Source: an uncultured Alphaproteobacteria bacterium
Lineage (GTDB): Bacteria > Pseudomonadota > Alphaproteobacteria > CALKHQ01
NCBI GenBank assembly: GCA_937988735.1
Contig: CALKHQ010000086.1
Span: 1 to 16,980, forward strand
Reading direction: 5' to 3'
DNA: 16,980 bases
Position numbers and translations under genes: made by a program. The notes under the pieces were generated by a model. It ran no database searches. It was not told the origin of the DNA and worked only from the letters and a program-made list of their open reading frames with translations. Below are positions 7,840 through 14,487 of this stretch, one piece after another. How positions within the stretch are numbered: the stretch's first letter is position 1; every line of letters starts with the position of its first letter.

Positions 7840-9172
7840 GCCGCGGGGCCACGGACCGACCGCCGGAGAGACCGGCGAGCAGCCCACGATCGCACTCGTT
7901 GTCTGCCCCGAGGTCAGGGGGCGGACGGGTGACAGCGGCCGCAGCCTGGAAGACCGGCTGGCGGAGGCGGTGGGGCTCGCCCGGTCGATCGGGCTGGAGG
8001 TCGCCGGCGCGGAAGCCGTCCGCATCACCAGGGTGCGGGCGGCGACGCTGCTTGGCACCGGCACCATCGAACGGCTCAGGGAGCAGATCGAGCAGACCCG
8101 TGCGGGGCTCGTCATCGTGGACACGGCGCTGGGCCCCATCCAGCAGCGCAACCTGGAGCGCGAGCTCAAGGTCAAGGTGATCGACCGCACCGGGCTGATC
8201 CTCGAGATCTTTGGCGCCCGGGCGCGGACGCACGAAGGCCGGCTGCAGGTCGAGCTCGCGGCGCTGACCTACCAGCGTTCGCGCCTGGTCCGGAGCTGGA
8301 CCCACCTAGAGCGCCAGCGCGGCGCCCTCGGGTTCATCGGCGGCCCCGGCGAATCCCAGCTCGAGATCGACCGCCGGCTGACCGACGAGCGGATCATGCG
8401 GCTGCGGCGCGAGCTGGAGCAGGTGAAGCGGACGCGGAGCCTGCACCGGGCCGCGCGGGAGAAGGTTCCGTACCCGATCGTCGCGCTGGTCGGCTACACC
8501 AACGCGGGCAAATCCACCCTGTTCAACCGGCTGACCAGCGCCGAGGTGCTGGCCGAGGACAAGCTGTTCGCGACCCTTGACCCCACCATGCGCCGGCTGC
8601 CGCTGCCGGGCGGGCGCGACGTGATCCTGTCCGACACCGTCGGCTTCATCTCCAACCTGCCGACCCAGCTCGTCGCGGCCTTCCGCGCGACGCTGGAGGA
8701 GGTGCAGGCGGCCGACCTGATCGTCCATGTCCGTGACGCAGCCTCCGCCGACAGCGAGGCGCAGCGCCGCGACGTCGAGTCCGTGCTCAGGGATCTGGGC
8801 GTCGAGCAGACGCCACAGCTGGTGGCGATGAACAAGGCGGACCTGCTGCCGCCAGAGGAGCGGGCGCTTCTGGAAAGCCAGGCGGCCCGTACCGACACGC
8901 TCGCGGTGATCTCGGCGCTGACCGGGGAGGGTATCGAGACGCTGCTGGAGAAGATCGCCGCCTGCCTCGCCAGCCGGCAGTCGCGCGTCGCCTTCACCGT
9001 GCCGGCGGGGCAGGGCGATGCGCTGGCCTGGCTGCACCGCCACGCGCAGGTCGAGCGCATCGACCAGCAGGGCGACCTGCTGGAATGCACCGTCCGCATC
9101 GCCGAGGCGGACTCGATGCGTTTCGCCAGCCGGTTCTCCATTCCGCCGCACGAAGCGGCTGCCGGGGCGTGA
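7826..9172 (+). CDS. hflX: Ribosome-associated GTPase HflX
   Basis: A 448-residue Obg-HflX-family GTPase that binds the 50S subunit and can split stalled ribosomes under stress. The N-terminal HflX domain (about 20-190) contains the conserved GTGTIERL, IQQRNLER and GRLQVELA segments and the family signature RGALGFIGGPGESQLE before the coiled helical linker. The G domain has G1 GYTNAGKST (223-231), G3 DTVGF (D270) and G4 NKAD (336-339). All nucleotide-binding motifs are intact. The ATG at 7826 lies inside the hfq 3' end (14-base overlap), with GGAG at 7809-7812 as a distant ribosome site, so translational coupling to hfq is likely. The next gene starts 27 bp downstream. Confidence 0.97.
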   Translation: MSAAEPRGHGPTAGETGEQPTIALVVCPEVRGRTGDSGRSLEDRLAEAVGLARSIGLEVAGAEAVRITRVRAATLLGTGTIERLREQIEQTRAGLVIVDTALGPIQQRNLERELKVKVIDRTGLILEIFGARARTHEGRLQVELAALTYQRSRLVRSWTHLERQRGALGFIGGPGESQLEIDRRLTDERIMRLRRELEQVKRTRSLHRAAREKVPYPIVALVGYTNAGKSTLFNRLTSAEVLAEDKLFATLDPTMRRLPLPGGRDVILSDTVGFISNLPTQLVAAFRATLEEVQAADLIVHVRDAASADSEAQRRDVESVLRDLGVEQTPQLVAMNKADLLPPEERALLESQAARTDTLAVISALTGEGIETLLEKIAACLASRQSRVAFTVPAGQGDALAWLHRHAQVERIDQQGDLLECTVRIAEADSMRFASRFSIPPHEAAAGA

Positions 9173-9199
9173 TCCGCGCCCGGTCTTCAGAGGCAATCC

Positions 9200-10006
9200 A
9201 TGCGCACGCCTGAGCCGGAAAGGGTCGGCGCCGTCGTCCGCGACGTCGCGCAGACCGTGGTCATGCCGCGGTTCCGCACCCTCGAGCGCCACGAGATCAG
9301 CGAGAAGGCGCCGGGCGACCTGGTCACGGTCGCGGACGCACTGAGCGAGGCGGAGCTGACCCGGCGGCTGCCGGACCTGCTGCCGGGCTCGGTCGTCGTC
9401 GGCGAGGAGGCCTGCGCGGCCGATCCGCTGGTCATCGGCCGGCTGAGCGAGGAGAACCCGGTGTGGGTCGTCGATCCGGTGGACGGCACCCACAACTTCG
9501 CCCATGGCGACCCGACCTTCGCGCTGATGGTGGCGCTGGTCGCCGGCGGCGAGACCCGCGCCGGCTGGATCTACCTGCCGGTCGAGGACCGCATGGCGGT
9601 CGCCGAGCGAGACGGCGGCGCATGGCTGGACGGGACGCGGATGCAGGTCGCGGCGCCGGAGCGGCTGGAGGACCTGGTCGGCGGGGTCAGCTTCGCGCTG
9701 TTCGACAAGAGCGACCGCGGGCGGGTGCACAGCCGCTGCCGGACGTTCCGCGAATGCCGCACGCTGCGCTGCGCGGGCCGCGAGTATCTCGACATGAGCC
9801 GCGGCGTCCGCCATTTCGCCTACTACCGCCAGCTCAAGCCCTGGGACCATGCCGCGGGCGTGCTGCTGCACGCGGAGGCCGGCGGCTACGCCCGCCGCGC
9901 CTCGGACGAGACCCCCTACGACCTGATCGACCCGGGCACCGGCCTGCTGGTTGCGCCCAGCCGCGAGCTGTGGCATCGCATCCTCGACCACCTTCACGGG
10001 GGCTGA
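9200..10006 (+). CDS. Inositol monophosphatase family enzyme
   Basis: A 268-residue metal-dependent phosphatase of the IMPase/FBPase fold. Metal ligands are visible: E69-E70 in VVGEEA, the family signature WVVDPVDGTHNF with D92, D95, G96 and T97, and the C-terminal motif PWDHAAG with D216. These are the Mg-binding residues of the family. The substrate could be inositol-1-phosphate, histidinol phosphate, or PAP (as in CysQ). The ending WDHAAGVLLHAEAGG fits the general inositol-phosphatase group, and no his or cys gene is nearby to decide. The ATG at 9200 has AGAGG at 9189-9193. The gene is 27 bp after hflX and 56 bp before the next gene, so probably in the same transcript. Confidence 0.87.
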   Translation: MRTPEPERVGAVVRDVAQTVVMPRFRTLERHEISEKAPGDLVTVADALSEAELTRRLPDLLPGSVVVGEEACAADPLVIGRLSEENPVWVVDPVDGTHNFAHGDPTFALMVALVAGGETRAGWIYLPVEDRMAVAERDGGAWLDGTRMQVAAPERLEDLVGGVSFALFDKSDRGRVHSRCRTFRECRTLRCAGREYLDMSRGVRHFAYYRQLKPWDHAAGVLLHAEAGGYARRASDETPYDLIDPGTGLLVAPSRELWHRILDHLHGG

Positions 10007-10062
10007 CGGCCCGGCCTGCAGCCTCCGGCTCCGTTCCACCGACACAGCAGGAGGCCAGCGCC

Positions 10063-10932
10063 ATGGCGAATGTCGCATTTCTCGGGCTTGGGGTCATGGG
10101 CTACCCGATGGCGGGGCACCTCGCGGCCAAGGGTCATTCCGTCACGGTGTACAACCGCACCCGGTCCAAGGCCGAGCAGTGGGTGACGGAGCACGGCGGC
10201 AAGAGCGCGCCGACCCCGGCCGCGGCGGCCGAGGGCAAGGAGATCGTCTTCGCCTGCGTCGGCAACGACGACGACCTGCGCAGCGTGGTGCTGGGCGAGG
10301 AGGGGGCCTTCGCCGGCATGGCGGCGGGCGCCTGCTTCGTCGATCACACCACCGCTTCCGCCGACGTGGCGCGCGAGCTCTACGAGACGGCGAAGGGCAA
10401 GGGGATCAGCTTCCTCGATGCGCCGGTCTCGGGCGGGCAGGCCGGGGCCGTCAACGGCCAGCTGACGGTGATGGTCGGCGGCGACGAGGAGCCGTTCGCG
10501 AAGGTGAAGCCGGTGATCGACTGCTACGCCCGGGCGTGCACGCTGATGGGCCCGGTCGGCTCCGGCCAGCTCACCAAGATGGTCAACCAGATATGCATCG
10601 CGGGCCTGGTCCAGGGGCTGGCGGAAGGCATAAACTTCGGCATGAAGGCCGGCCTGGACATGGAGAAGGTGATCGCGGTGATCTCCAAGGGCGCCGCCCA
10701 GTCCTGGCAGATGGACAACCGCGCGGCGACCATGGTCCAGGGCAAGTTCGACTTCGGCTTCGCGGTCGACTGGATGCGCAAGGACCTGTCGATCTGCCTC
10801 GCCGAGGCCCGGCGCAACCAGGCCCGCCTGCCGGTGACGGCGCTGGTGGACCAGTTCTACGCCCAGGTCCAGGCCCGCGGCGGCCGGCGGTGGGACACCT
10901 CCAGCCTGATCCACCTGCTGGCCAACGACTGA
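10063..10932 (+). CDS. NAD(P)-dependent beta-hydroxyacid dehydrogenase (HIBADH family)
   Basis: A 289-residue oxidoreductase of the 3-hydroxyisobutyrate dehydrogenase / tartronate semialdehyde reductase family. The Rossmann motif GLGVMGYPMAGHL starts at residue 8. The substrate loop FLDAPVSGGQAGAVNGQL has S123-G124-G125. The catalytic lysine is K172 in GQLTKMVNQ with N175 nearby, and KDLSICLAEAR lies in the C-terminal helical domain. After beta-2 the sequence is YNRTRSKAE; an N-R-T here usually means NADP(H) preference and resembles glyoxylate/succinic semialdehyde reductases. Oxidation of 3-hydroxyisobutyrate or reduction of a small semialdehyde are both possible. A strong AGGAGG (10049-10054), eight bases before ATG 10063, decides the start. 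It is the last gene of the rightward block. Confidence 0.88.
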   Translation: MANVAFLGLGVMGYPMAGHLAAKGHSVTVYNRTRSKAEQWVTEHGGKSAPTPAAAAEGKEIVFACVGNDDDLRSVVLGEEGAFAGMAAGACFVDHTTASADVARELYETAKGKGISFLDAPVSGGQAGAVNGQLTVMVGGDEEPFAKVKPVIDCYARACTLMGPVGSGQLTKMVNQICIAGLVQGLAEGINFGMKAGLDMEKVIAVISKGAAQSWQMDNRAATMVQGKFDFGFAVDWMRKDLSICLAEARRNQARLPVTALVDQFYAQVQARGGRRWDTSSLIHLLAND

Positions 10933-10944
10933 GCGGAAACACGA

Positions 10945-10971
10945 TGCCCCGGCAGCCGGGCTGCCGGGGCA
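10945..10971 (+). terminator. Strong hairpin terminator after the dehydrogenase gene
   Basis: TGCCCCGGCAG (10945-10955) and CTGCCGGGGCA (10961-10971) form a perfect 11-bp stem with a five-base loop, 12 bp after the dehydrogenase stop. No T-run follows. In this GC-rich DNA such hairpins often mark 3' ends; the symmetric structure can serve both strands. Confidence 0.6.
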
Positions 10972-10981
10972 CCGCGCAGGC

Positions 10982-11019
10982 AGGGGGAGGGGGACCTGCC
11001 GGGATCTGTCCCTCCCCCT
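10982..11019 (-). terminator. G-rich/C-rich stem at the RTX gene 3' end
   Basis: The arm at 10982-10995 (AGGGGGAGGG, two extra G, then AC) pairs with GTCCCTCCCCCT at 11008-11019: a 12-bp stem with a two-base bulge and 12-base loop. The stem overlaps the RTX stop codon (11018-11020, minus strand). It probably ends or protects the leftward transcript and shields the two converging operons from each other. Confidence 0.55.
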
Positions 11020-12268
11020 ACATCAGCAGGTCGCTCGCCTCGATGTGGGTGATGTTGGCGACGAAGCCGTAGCCGCCCGGGAACTCGATCAGGATCCCCT
11101 TGTAGACGCCGGCGCCCGTGTTGACGGTCGCGACCGAGAACAGCGGCGGCGTGTCGTGGAAGCTGGTGATCCCGCGCAGGTCGATCTTGTCGCCCTCGGC
11201 GCGGTTGAAGTCCATGATGTGCGTCTTGGCGTAGAGCTCGACCTCGAAGGTGTCCTTGCCGGCGCCGCCGTAGAGCCGGTCGAAGCCCGCATAGCCGCCG
11301 TTCAGGTGGTCGTTGCCGTCGCCGCCGTAGATGACGTCGTTGCCTTCCTGGCCGTTGATGAAGTCGTCGCCCTGGCCGCCGTAGAGCAGGTCGTTGCCGT
11401 AGCCGCCCCGGATCTGGTCGTGGCCTTCGCCGCCGTGCAGCGTGTCCGCACCGTCCGCGCCGTACAGGATGTCGTTGCCCGCGCCGCCGTCGGCATACTC
11501 TCCGTCGGCCTTGCCGCCGACGTAGATGATGTCGTCGCCGTTGCCGCCGAACAGCGTGTCGCGGCCCTCGCCGCCGTCGATGATGTCGTTGCCGGCGTCG
11601 CCCCAGATGATGTCGTTGTCGGCGCCGCCGAGGAGACGGTCGTGGCCGTCGCCGCCCATGATCCTGTCGGCCCCGGCGCCGCCGTGGATGTAGTCGTCGC
11701 CGAAGCCGCCATCCAGCGTGTCGTCGCCGATGCCGCCGTCGATCCGGTCGTTGCCCGAGCCGCCGAGGAGTGCGTCGTTGCCGGCCCCGCCCAGGATCTC
11801 GTCGTCGCCGTCGCCGCCGAAGGCGGTGTCGTTGCCGGCGCCGCCGTCGATCCAGTCGTTGCCGGAACCGCCGTCCAGCCAGTCGTTGTCGTTCTCCCCG
11901 TAGAGCCGGTCGTTGCCCGCACCGCCGCGCAGCGTGTCGTTGCCGGCGCCGCCCCACAGCTCGTCGTCGCCGGCCTCGCCCTCGAGGTTGTCCTTGCCGG
12001 CACCGCCCTTGAGCGTGTCGCGGCCGGCGCCGCCGTAGAGCATGTCGTCGTCGTCGCCGCCGTCGAGGAAGTCGTCGCCGTCCTCGCCGTAGAGCGTGTC
12101 CTTGCCCTTGCCGCCGTGCAGCCGGTCGTTGCCGAGGCCGCCGAACAGCTGGTCGTTGCCGAGCTCGCCGAACAGCTGGTCGTCGCCGCTCAGCCCGTAG
12201 ATGTAGTCGTCGTCGCCGGTGCCGAAGATGATGTCGTTCACCGAACGGCCGAAACGCAGGATAGCCAT
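11018..12268 (-). CDS. RTX calcium-binding repeat protein
   Basis: A 416-residue protein that is nearly all RTX nonapeptide repeats (pattern GGxGxDxLx). By eye there are about 36 consecutive units at residues 16-342, after a 15-residue start MAILRFGRSVNDIIF. In this family each pair of turns binds Ca2+ and the array folds as a parallel beta-roll outside the cell. Three units are ten residues long: 241-250, 251-260 (GGKADGEYAD, degenerate) and 324-333. The last 74 residues are non-repetitive, with DFNRAEGDKIDLRGI, the motif that commonly caps RTX arrays, and end in hydrophobic DLLM, fitting a C-terminal type I secretion signal. There is no N-terminal signal peptide, protease, lipase or adhesin domain. 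No ABC exporter or membrane-fusion gene is nearby. ATG 12266-12268 follows GGAGG (12275-12279). Function is unknown; matrix, surface or calcium-sequestering roles are guesses. Confidence 0.9.
   Translation of the reverse strand: MAILRFGRSVNDIIFGTGDDDYIYGLSGDDQLFGELGNDQLFGGLGNDRLHGGKGKDTLYGEDGDDFLDGGDDDDMLYGGAGRDTLKGGAGKDNLEGEAGDDELWGGAGNDTLRGGAGNDRLYGENDNDWLDGGSGNDWIDGGAGNDTAFGGDGDDEILGGAGNDALLGGSGNDRIDGGIGDDTLDGGFGDDYIHGGAGADRIMGGDGHDRLLGGADNDIIWGDAGNDIIDGGEGRDTLFGGNGDDIIYVGGKADGEYADGGAGNDILYGADGADTLHGGEGHDQIRGGYGNDLLYGGQGDDFINGQEGNDVIYGGDGNDHLNGGYAGFDRLYGGAGKDTFEVELYAKTHIMDFNRAEGDKIDLRGITSFHDTPPLFSVATVNTGAGVYKGILIEFPGGYGFVANITHIEASDLLM
11243..12223 (-). repeat. Tandem 27-bp repeats encoding the RTX beta-roll
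   Basis: The DNA repeats with a 27-bp period, read on the minus strand as GGCGGCG-C-GG-AA-GAC-like units, one per nonapeptide. Three units are 30 bp (one extra codon). The units have diverged enough that few are identical, so the array looks old rather than freshly amplified. The same periodicity keeps the opposite strand free of stops. Confidence 0.85.
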
Positions 12269-12291
12269 GCGAAGCCTCCGTCAAGCATGGG

Positions 12292-12316
12292 ATCGGACCC
12301 GATGTCCTTGTCGGGT
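12292..12316. promoter_or_regulatory. Overlapping inverted repeats in the RTX leader
   Basis: The 101-bp gap between mazG and the RTX gene (12269-12369) contains ATCGG-AC-CCGAT (12292-12303) and an alternative pairing ACCCGA/TCGGGT (12297-12302 with 12311-12316). The two pairings are mutually exclusive. They could be an operator or leader structure. A further hairpin, CAGCCG/CGGCTG (12337-12342 with 12350-12355), follows the mazG stop and may be a weak terminator. No clear promoter hexamers were found. Confidence 0.3.
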
Positions 12317-12369
12317 AATCTCGGCATCGCGCGTTTCAGCCGGATTTCACGGCTGGCGGGAGAAATGTT

Positions 12370-13179
12370 TCAGTTGTTTCGGCCGCGCTCGGCCTCTTTC
12401 GCCGCCACCCAGCGGCGCTCGAGCTCGTCGAGATCGACGTCGAAGCCGAGCCCGTCGGCTGCGAGGCCGGCCTCGATCGCCCGGAAGCGGCGGGCGAACT
12501 TGTCGTTGGTGCGCCGGAGTGCCACCTCCGGGTCCACCTTGAGGAAGCGGGCGAGGTTGGCGACGGTGAACAGCACGTCGCCGAGCTCGTCCTCCAGCCG
12601 GTCGCGGTCGGCGCCGGCCTCGAACTCCGCCCGCAGCTCGGCGACCTCCTCGAGGATCTTGGCGAACACCGGCTCCGGTTCGGTCCAGTCGAAGCCGACC
12701 CGCGCCGCGCGTTTCTGCAGCTTCTCGGCGCGCATCAGGGCAGGGAGGGCGAGGGCGACGCCGTCCAGCACCGACGCCCGGCTTCCCTGCCGCGCCGCCC
12801 GTTCCGCCCGCTCCTCGGCCTTCTGCGCCTCCCAGGAGCGGGTCTGGGTGTCGGCGTCGCGCCGGTCCGCGTCGCCGAACACGTGCGGGTGGCGCTTCAC
12901 CATCTTGTCGGCGATGGCCGCGGCGACGTCGTCGAAATCGAACAGGCCGGCTTCCTCGGCCATGCGGGCATGGAACACGACCTGCAGCAGCAGGTCGCCG
13001 AGCTCCCCCTTCAGCTCCTCCATGTCGTCGCGGGCGATGGCATCGGCGACCTCGTAGGCCTCCTCGATGGTGTAGGGAGCGATGGTGGCGAAGGTCTGCT
13101 CGACATCCCACGGGCAGCCGCTCTGCGGGTCACGCAGCCGGGCCATGATCGCGAGCAGCCGTTCCAGGTTTGCCGACAC
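12370..13179 (-). CDS. mazG: Nucleoside triphosphate pyrophosphohydrolase MazG
   Basis: A 269-residue house-cleaning enzyme hydrolysing (d)NTPs to NMP and pyrophosphate; in E. coli it also lowers ppGpp. Two tandem MazG domains are visible. The first begins with the signature RLRDPQSGCPWDVEQTF and has metal ligands E39, E40, E43, E59 and D62. The second has E177, E178, E181, E198 and D201. Length and two-domain form match E. coli MazG (263 residues). The start is GTG (13179-13177); it lies two bases after the upstream HAD gene's stop and keeps the conserved N-terminal helix, so the internal ATG at residue 12 is rejected. The closeness to the upstream gene implies coupled translation. A charged linker rich in A, E and R (about 115-135) joins the halves. 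Confidence 0.96.
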   Translation of the reverse strand: MSANLERLLAIMARLRDPQSGCPWDVEQTFATIAPYTIEEAYEVADAIARDDMEELKGELGDLLLQVVFHARMAEEAGLFDFDDVAAAIADKMVKRHPHVFGDADRRDADTQTRSWEAQKAEERAERAARQGSRASVLDGVALALPALMRAEKLQKRAARVGFDWTEPEPVFAKILEEVAELRAEFEAGADRDRLEDELGDVLFTVANLARFLKVDPEVALRRTNDKFARRFRAIEAGLAADGLGFDVDLDELERRWVAAKEAERGRNN

Positions 13180-13181
13180 GG

Positions 13182-13907
13182 CTAGCCGCCCAGCTCTTCC
13201 TGATGCGCCTTCACGAGATCGGCCATGCTGTTGAACTGAAAATCATATCGGGGCATGGCCTCCGGCTGCATCGTGGCGCCGAACCCGCTCTGGCCGTGCC
13301 GGCGGTAGATCCAGCACGAGGCGAGCCCGCAGGCGTTTGCCGGCACGTGATCGTGGAACAGGCTTTCGGCCGTGTGCAGGATCTCCTCCTTGCGGACGCC
13401 GAGTCCGGCCAGGTTTTCGATCATGTACTCGAAGTTCCGCGGTGACGGCTTGTACGAGCCGATGTCCTCCGCGGTGTAGACGGCGTCGAAGGTGACGCCG
13501 AGCCTCTTGTTGCTGGCGGCGAAGCTGTCGTTGTCCACGTTGGACAGGATCACCAGCTTGTAGTGCCGCTTCAGATAGGCCAGCGCGCCGGCGCTGTCGG
13601 GGAAGGGCGGCCATTCCGGGATCGACCGGCCATAGGCGCGGCATTCCTCCCAGTCCGCCGGCACGCCCCATTCCTCGGCGATGCGCCGGTAGACCACCGC
13701 GAGCAGGTCGCTGTACCGCTTGCCGGGCGTCTGGCGCTGGGCTGCGGACTCGTGGCGGGCATGCGTCTCCAGCACCTGGTCGCGCGTCGGCGGCTGCGGC
13801 AAGCGGTCGATCAGGCGGCGCATGGCGGCCATGATGCCGCTTTCCCAGTCGATCAGCGTGCCGTAGCAGTCGAAGGTCAGAACCTTGAAGTCGGTCAGGC
13901 GTGGCAT
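13182..13907 (-). CDS. Type II haloacid dehalogenase-like HAD protein
   Basis: A 241-residue HAD protein resembling L-2-haloacid dehalogenases. Motif I is TFDCYGTLIDWESG with nucleophile D13 and Y15 in place of the phosphatase acid Asp, as in dehalogenases. Motif II is LVILSNVDND (S122-N123), motif III YKPSPRNFEYM (K153), followed by the HDHVPANACGL region. Y15 instead of Asp argues against simple phosphatase activity. Whether it dehalogenates is unproven; many family members have other or unknown substrates. The frame is open up to 14018, but the added 37 residues show no family similarity and fall on an AT-rich palindrome. ATG 13905-13907 has GGGGAGA (13917-13923) upstream, so it is preferred. 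Only two bases separate it from mazG. Confidence 0.85.
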   Translation of the reverse strand: MPRLTDFKVLTFDCYGTLIDWESGIMAAMRRLIDRLPQPPTRDQVLETHARHESAAQRQTPGKRYSDLLAVVYRRIAEEWGVPADWEECRAYGRSIPEWPPFPDSAGALAYLKRHYKLVILSNVDNDSFAASNKRLGVTFDAVYTAEDIGSYKPSPRNFEYMIENLAGLGVRKEEILHTAESLFHDHVPANACGLASCWIYRRHGQSGFGATMQPEAMPRYDFQFNSMADLVKAHQEELGG

Positions 13908-14015
13908 TGGGCAGAGTCTCCCCGGAGCGCCATGCTGATGGCGGAAGGAGGGCGGCCTGTCCAGCCCGATGACGCAGCGCGACCGGCGCCCGCTTCCGGC
14001 TCGTGGCGTCAGTCG

Positions 14016-14031
14016 CATAATTTATATTATG
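14016..14031 (-). promoter_or_regulatory. AT-rich palindrome, likely promoter/operator
   Basis: CATAAT-TTAT-ATTATG is a 6-4-6 inverted repeat in otherwise GC-rich DNA, within the 158-bp gap 13908-14065. Read on the minus strand it contains CATAAT and TATAAA, both -10-like, about 100 bp upstream of the HAD ATG. No convincing -35 was seen. It may drive the HAD-mazG-RTX genes and bind a dimeric regulator. The rest of the gap shows nothing else clear. Confidence 0.4.
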
Positions 14032-14065
14032 GAAAATGAGAGATGGGTGGACCCGCAGTGGCGCT

Positions 14066-14410
14066 CTAGCCGGCCAGTGCGATCGGCTCCTCCTGCACCA
14101 CCATGCGCGCCACCCGGCTCACATGCCGTGCCACGTCGGCATTGATAGCCTCCATCCCGGGCGCCGCCTGCGCCGCGTCGAAATCCGCGGCACTGTCGAA
14201 CCACTGCTCGGCGCAGCCGTCCCAGTCGAGATCGTGCTCCGGCCTGCCGGCCAGCCGGTCCTCCGGCTGACGCAGGTTCACCACATAGCGCCGCAGACGG
14301 CCGCGTTGCGCCTCTGCGATCTCCGGCGCATGGACATGCGCCCACCAGTGCTGGAACTCGGCGAGCTCCACACCTTCCGCTCTCTTGAGAAACCAGACGA
14401 CCTTGATCAC
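14066..14410 (-). CDS. EthD-like small dimeric alpha/beta-barrel protein
   Basis: A 114-residue protein beginning MIKVVWFLKRAEGVELAEFQHWW, the typical first strand and helix of EthD-domain (ferredoxin-like) proteins, which have the pattern hydrophobic strand, KR/R, then F-x-x-W/Y-W. The following HVHAPE and RRYVVNLR segments, and the WFDSAADFDAAQ segment, also fit the family. Members usually dimerise; some assist ring or ether degradation, most are uncharacterised, so no reaction is claimed. The start is GTG (14410-14408), supported by GGAGG at 14416-14420 five bases upstream; the frame is open further upstream but that stretch overlaps the metallo-hydrolase gene. It lies 77 bp after that gene and 158 bp before the HAD gene. 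Confidence 0.72.
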   Translation of the reverse strand: MIKVVWFLKRAEGVELAEFQHWWAHVHAPEIAEAQRGRLRRYVVNLRQPEDRLAGRPEHDLDWDGCAEQWFDSAADFDAAQAAPGMEAINADVARHVSRVARMVVQEEPIALAG

Positions 14411-14415
14411 GCGCG

Positions 14416-14436
14416 CCTCCCCGGACCTGATCCGGG
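14416..14436 (-). promoter_or_regulatory. Hairpin abutting the EthD ribosome-binding site
   Basis: On the minus strand CCCGGA (14436-14431) pairs with TCCGGG (14425-14420) over a five-base loop. The last paired G is the first base of the GGAGG ribosome site (14420-14416). It could be a weak terminator for the metallo-hydrolase transcript or modulate EthD translation. The rest of the 14411-14487 gap is featureless. Confidence 0.3.
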
Positions 14437-14487
14437 AAACTTTACCGGCTGGCGCGGACGAACGCGATGCCGAGCTGCGCGGCGCGG

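Noticed and set aside
8306..10078. Minus-strand open frame of 590 residues antisense to hflX and the IMPase gene
   Set aside because: It covers two genes with intact catalytic motifs on the plus strand and shows no recognisable domain.
11243..12223. Regular repeats considered as a possible CRISPR array
   Set aside because: The 27-bp units have no unique spacers, are coding throughout and translate to RTX nonapeptides.
10857..12284. Alternative minus-strand frame over the RTX gene, very rich in arginine
   Set aside because: Frame-shifted reading of the same repeats; the frame with GGxGxD units and a good ribosome site is clearly the real one.
11045..13057. Plus-strand open frame of 670 residues across the RTX gene and mazG
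   Set aside because: Its V/A-rich repetitive protein is the mirror of the 27-bp RTX coding repeats, and it runs on antisense to mazG. No start signal or family match.
13908..14018. N-terminal extension of the HAD protein to the ATG at 14018
   Set aside because: The added 37 residues lack family similarity, and the ATG at 13907 has a good ribosome site and correct motif I placement.
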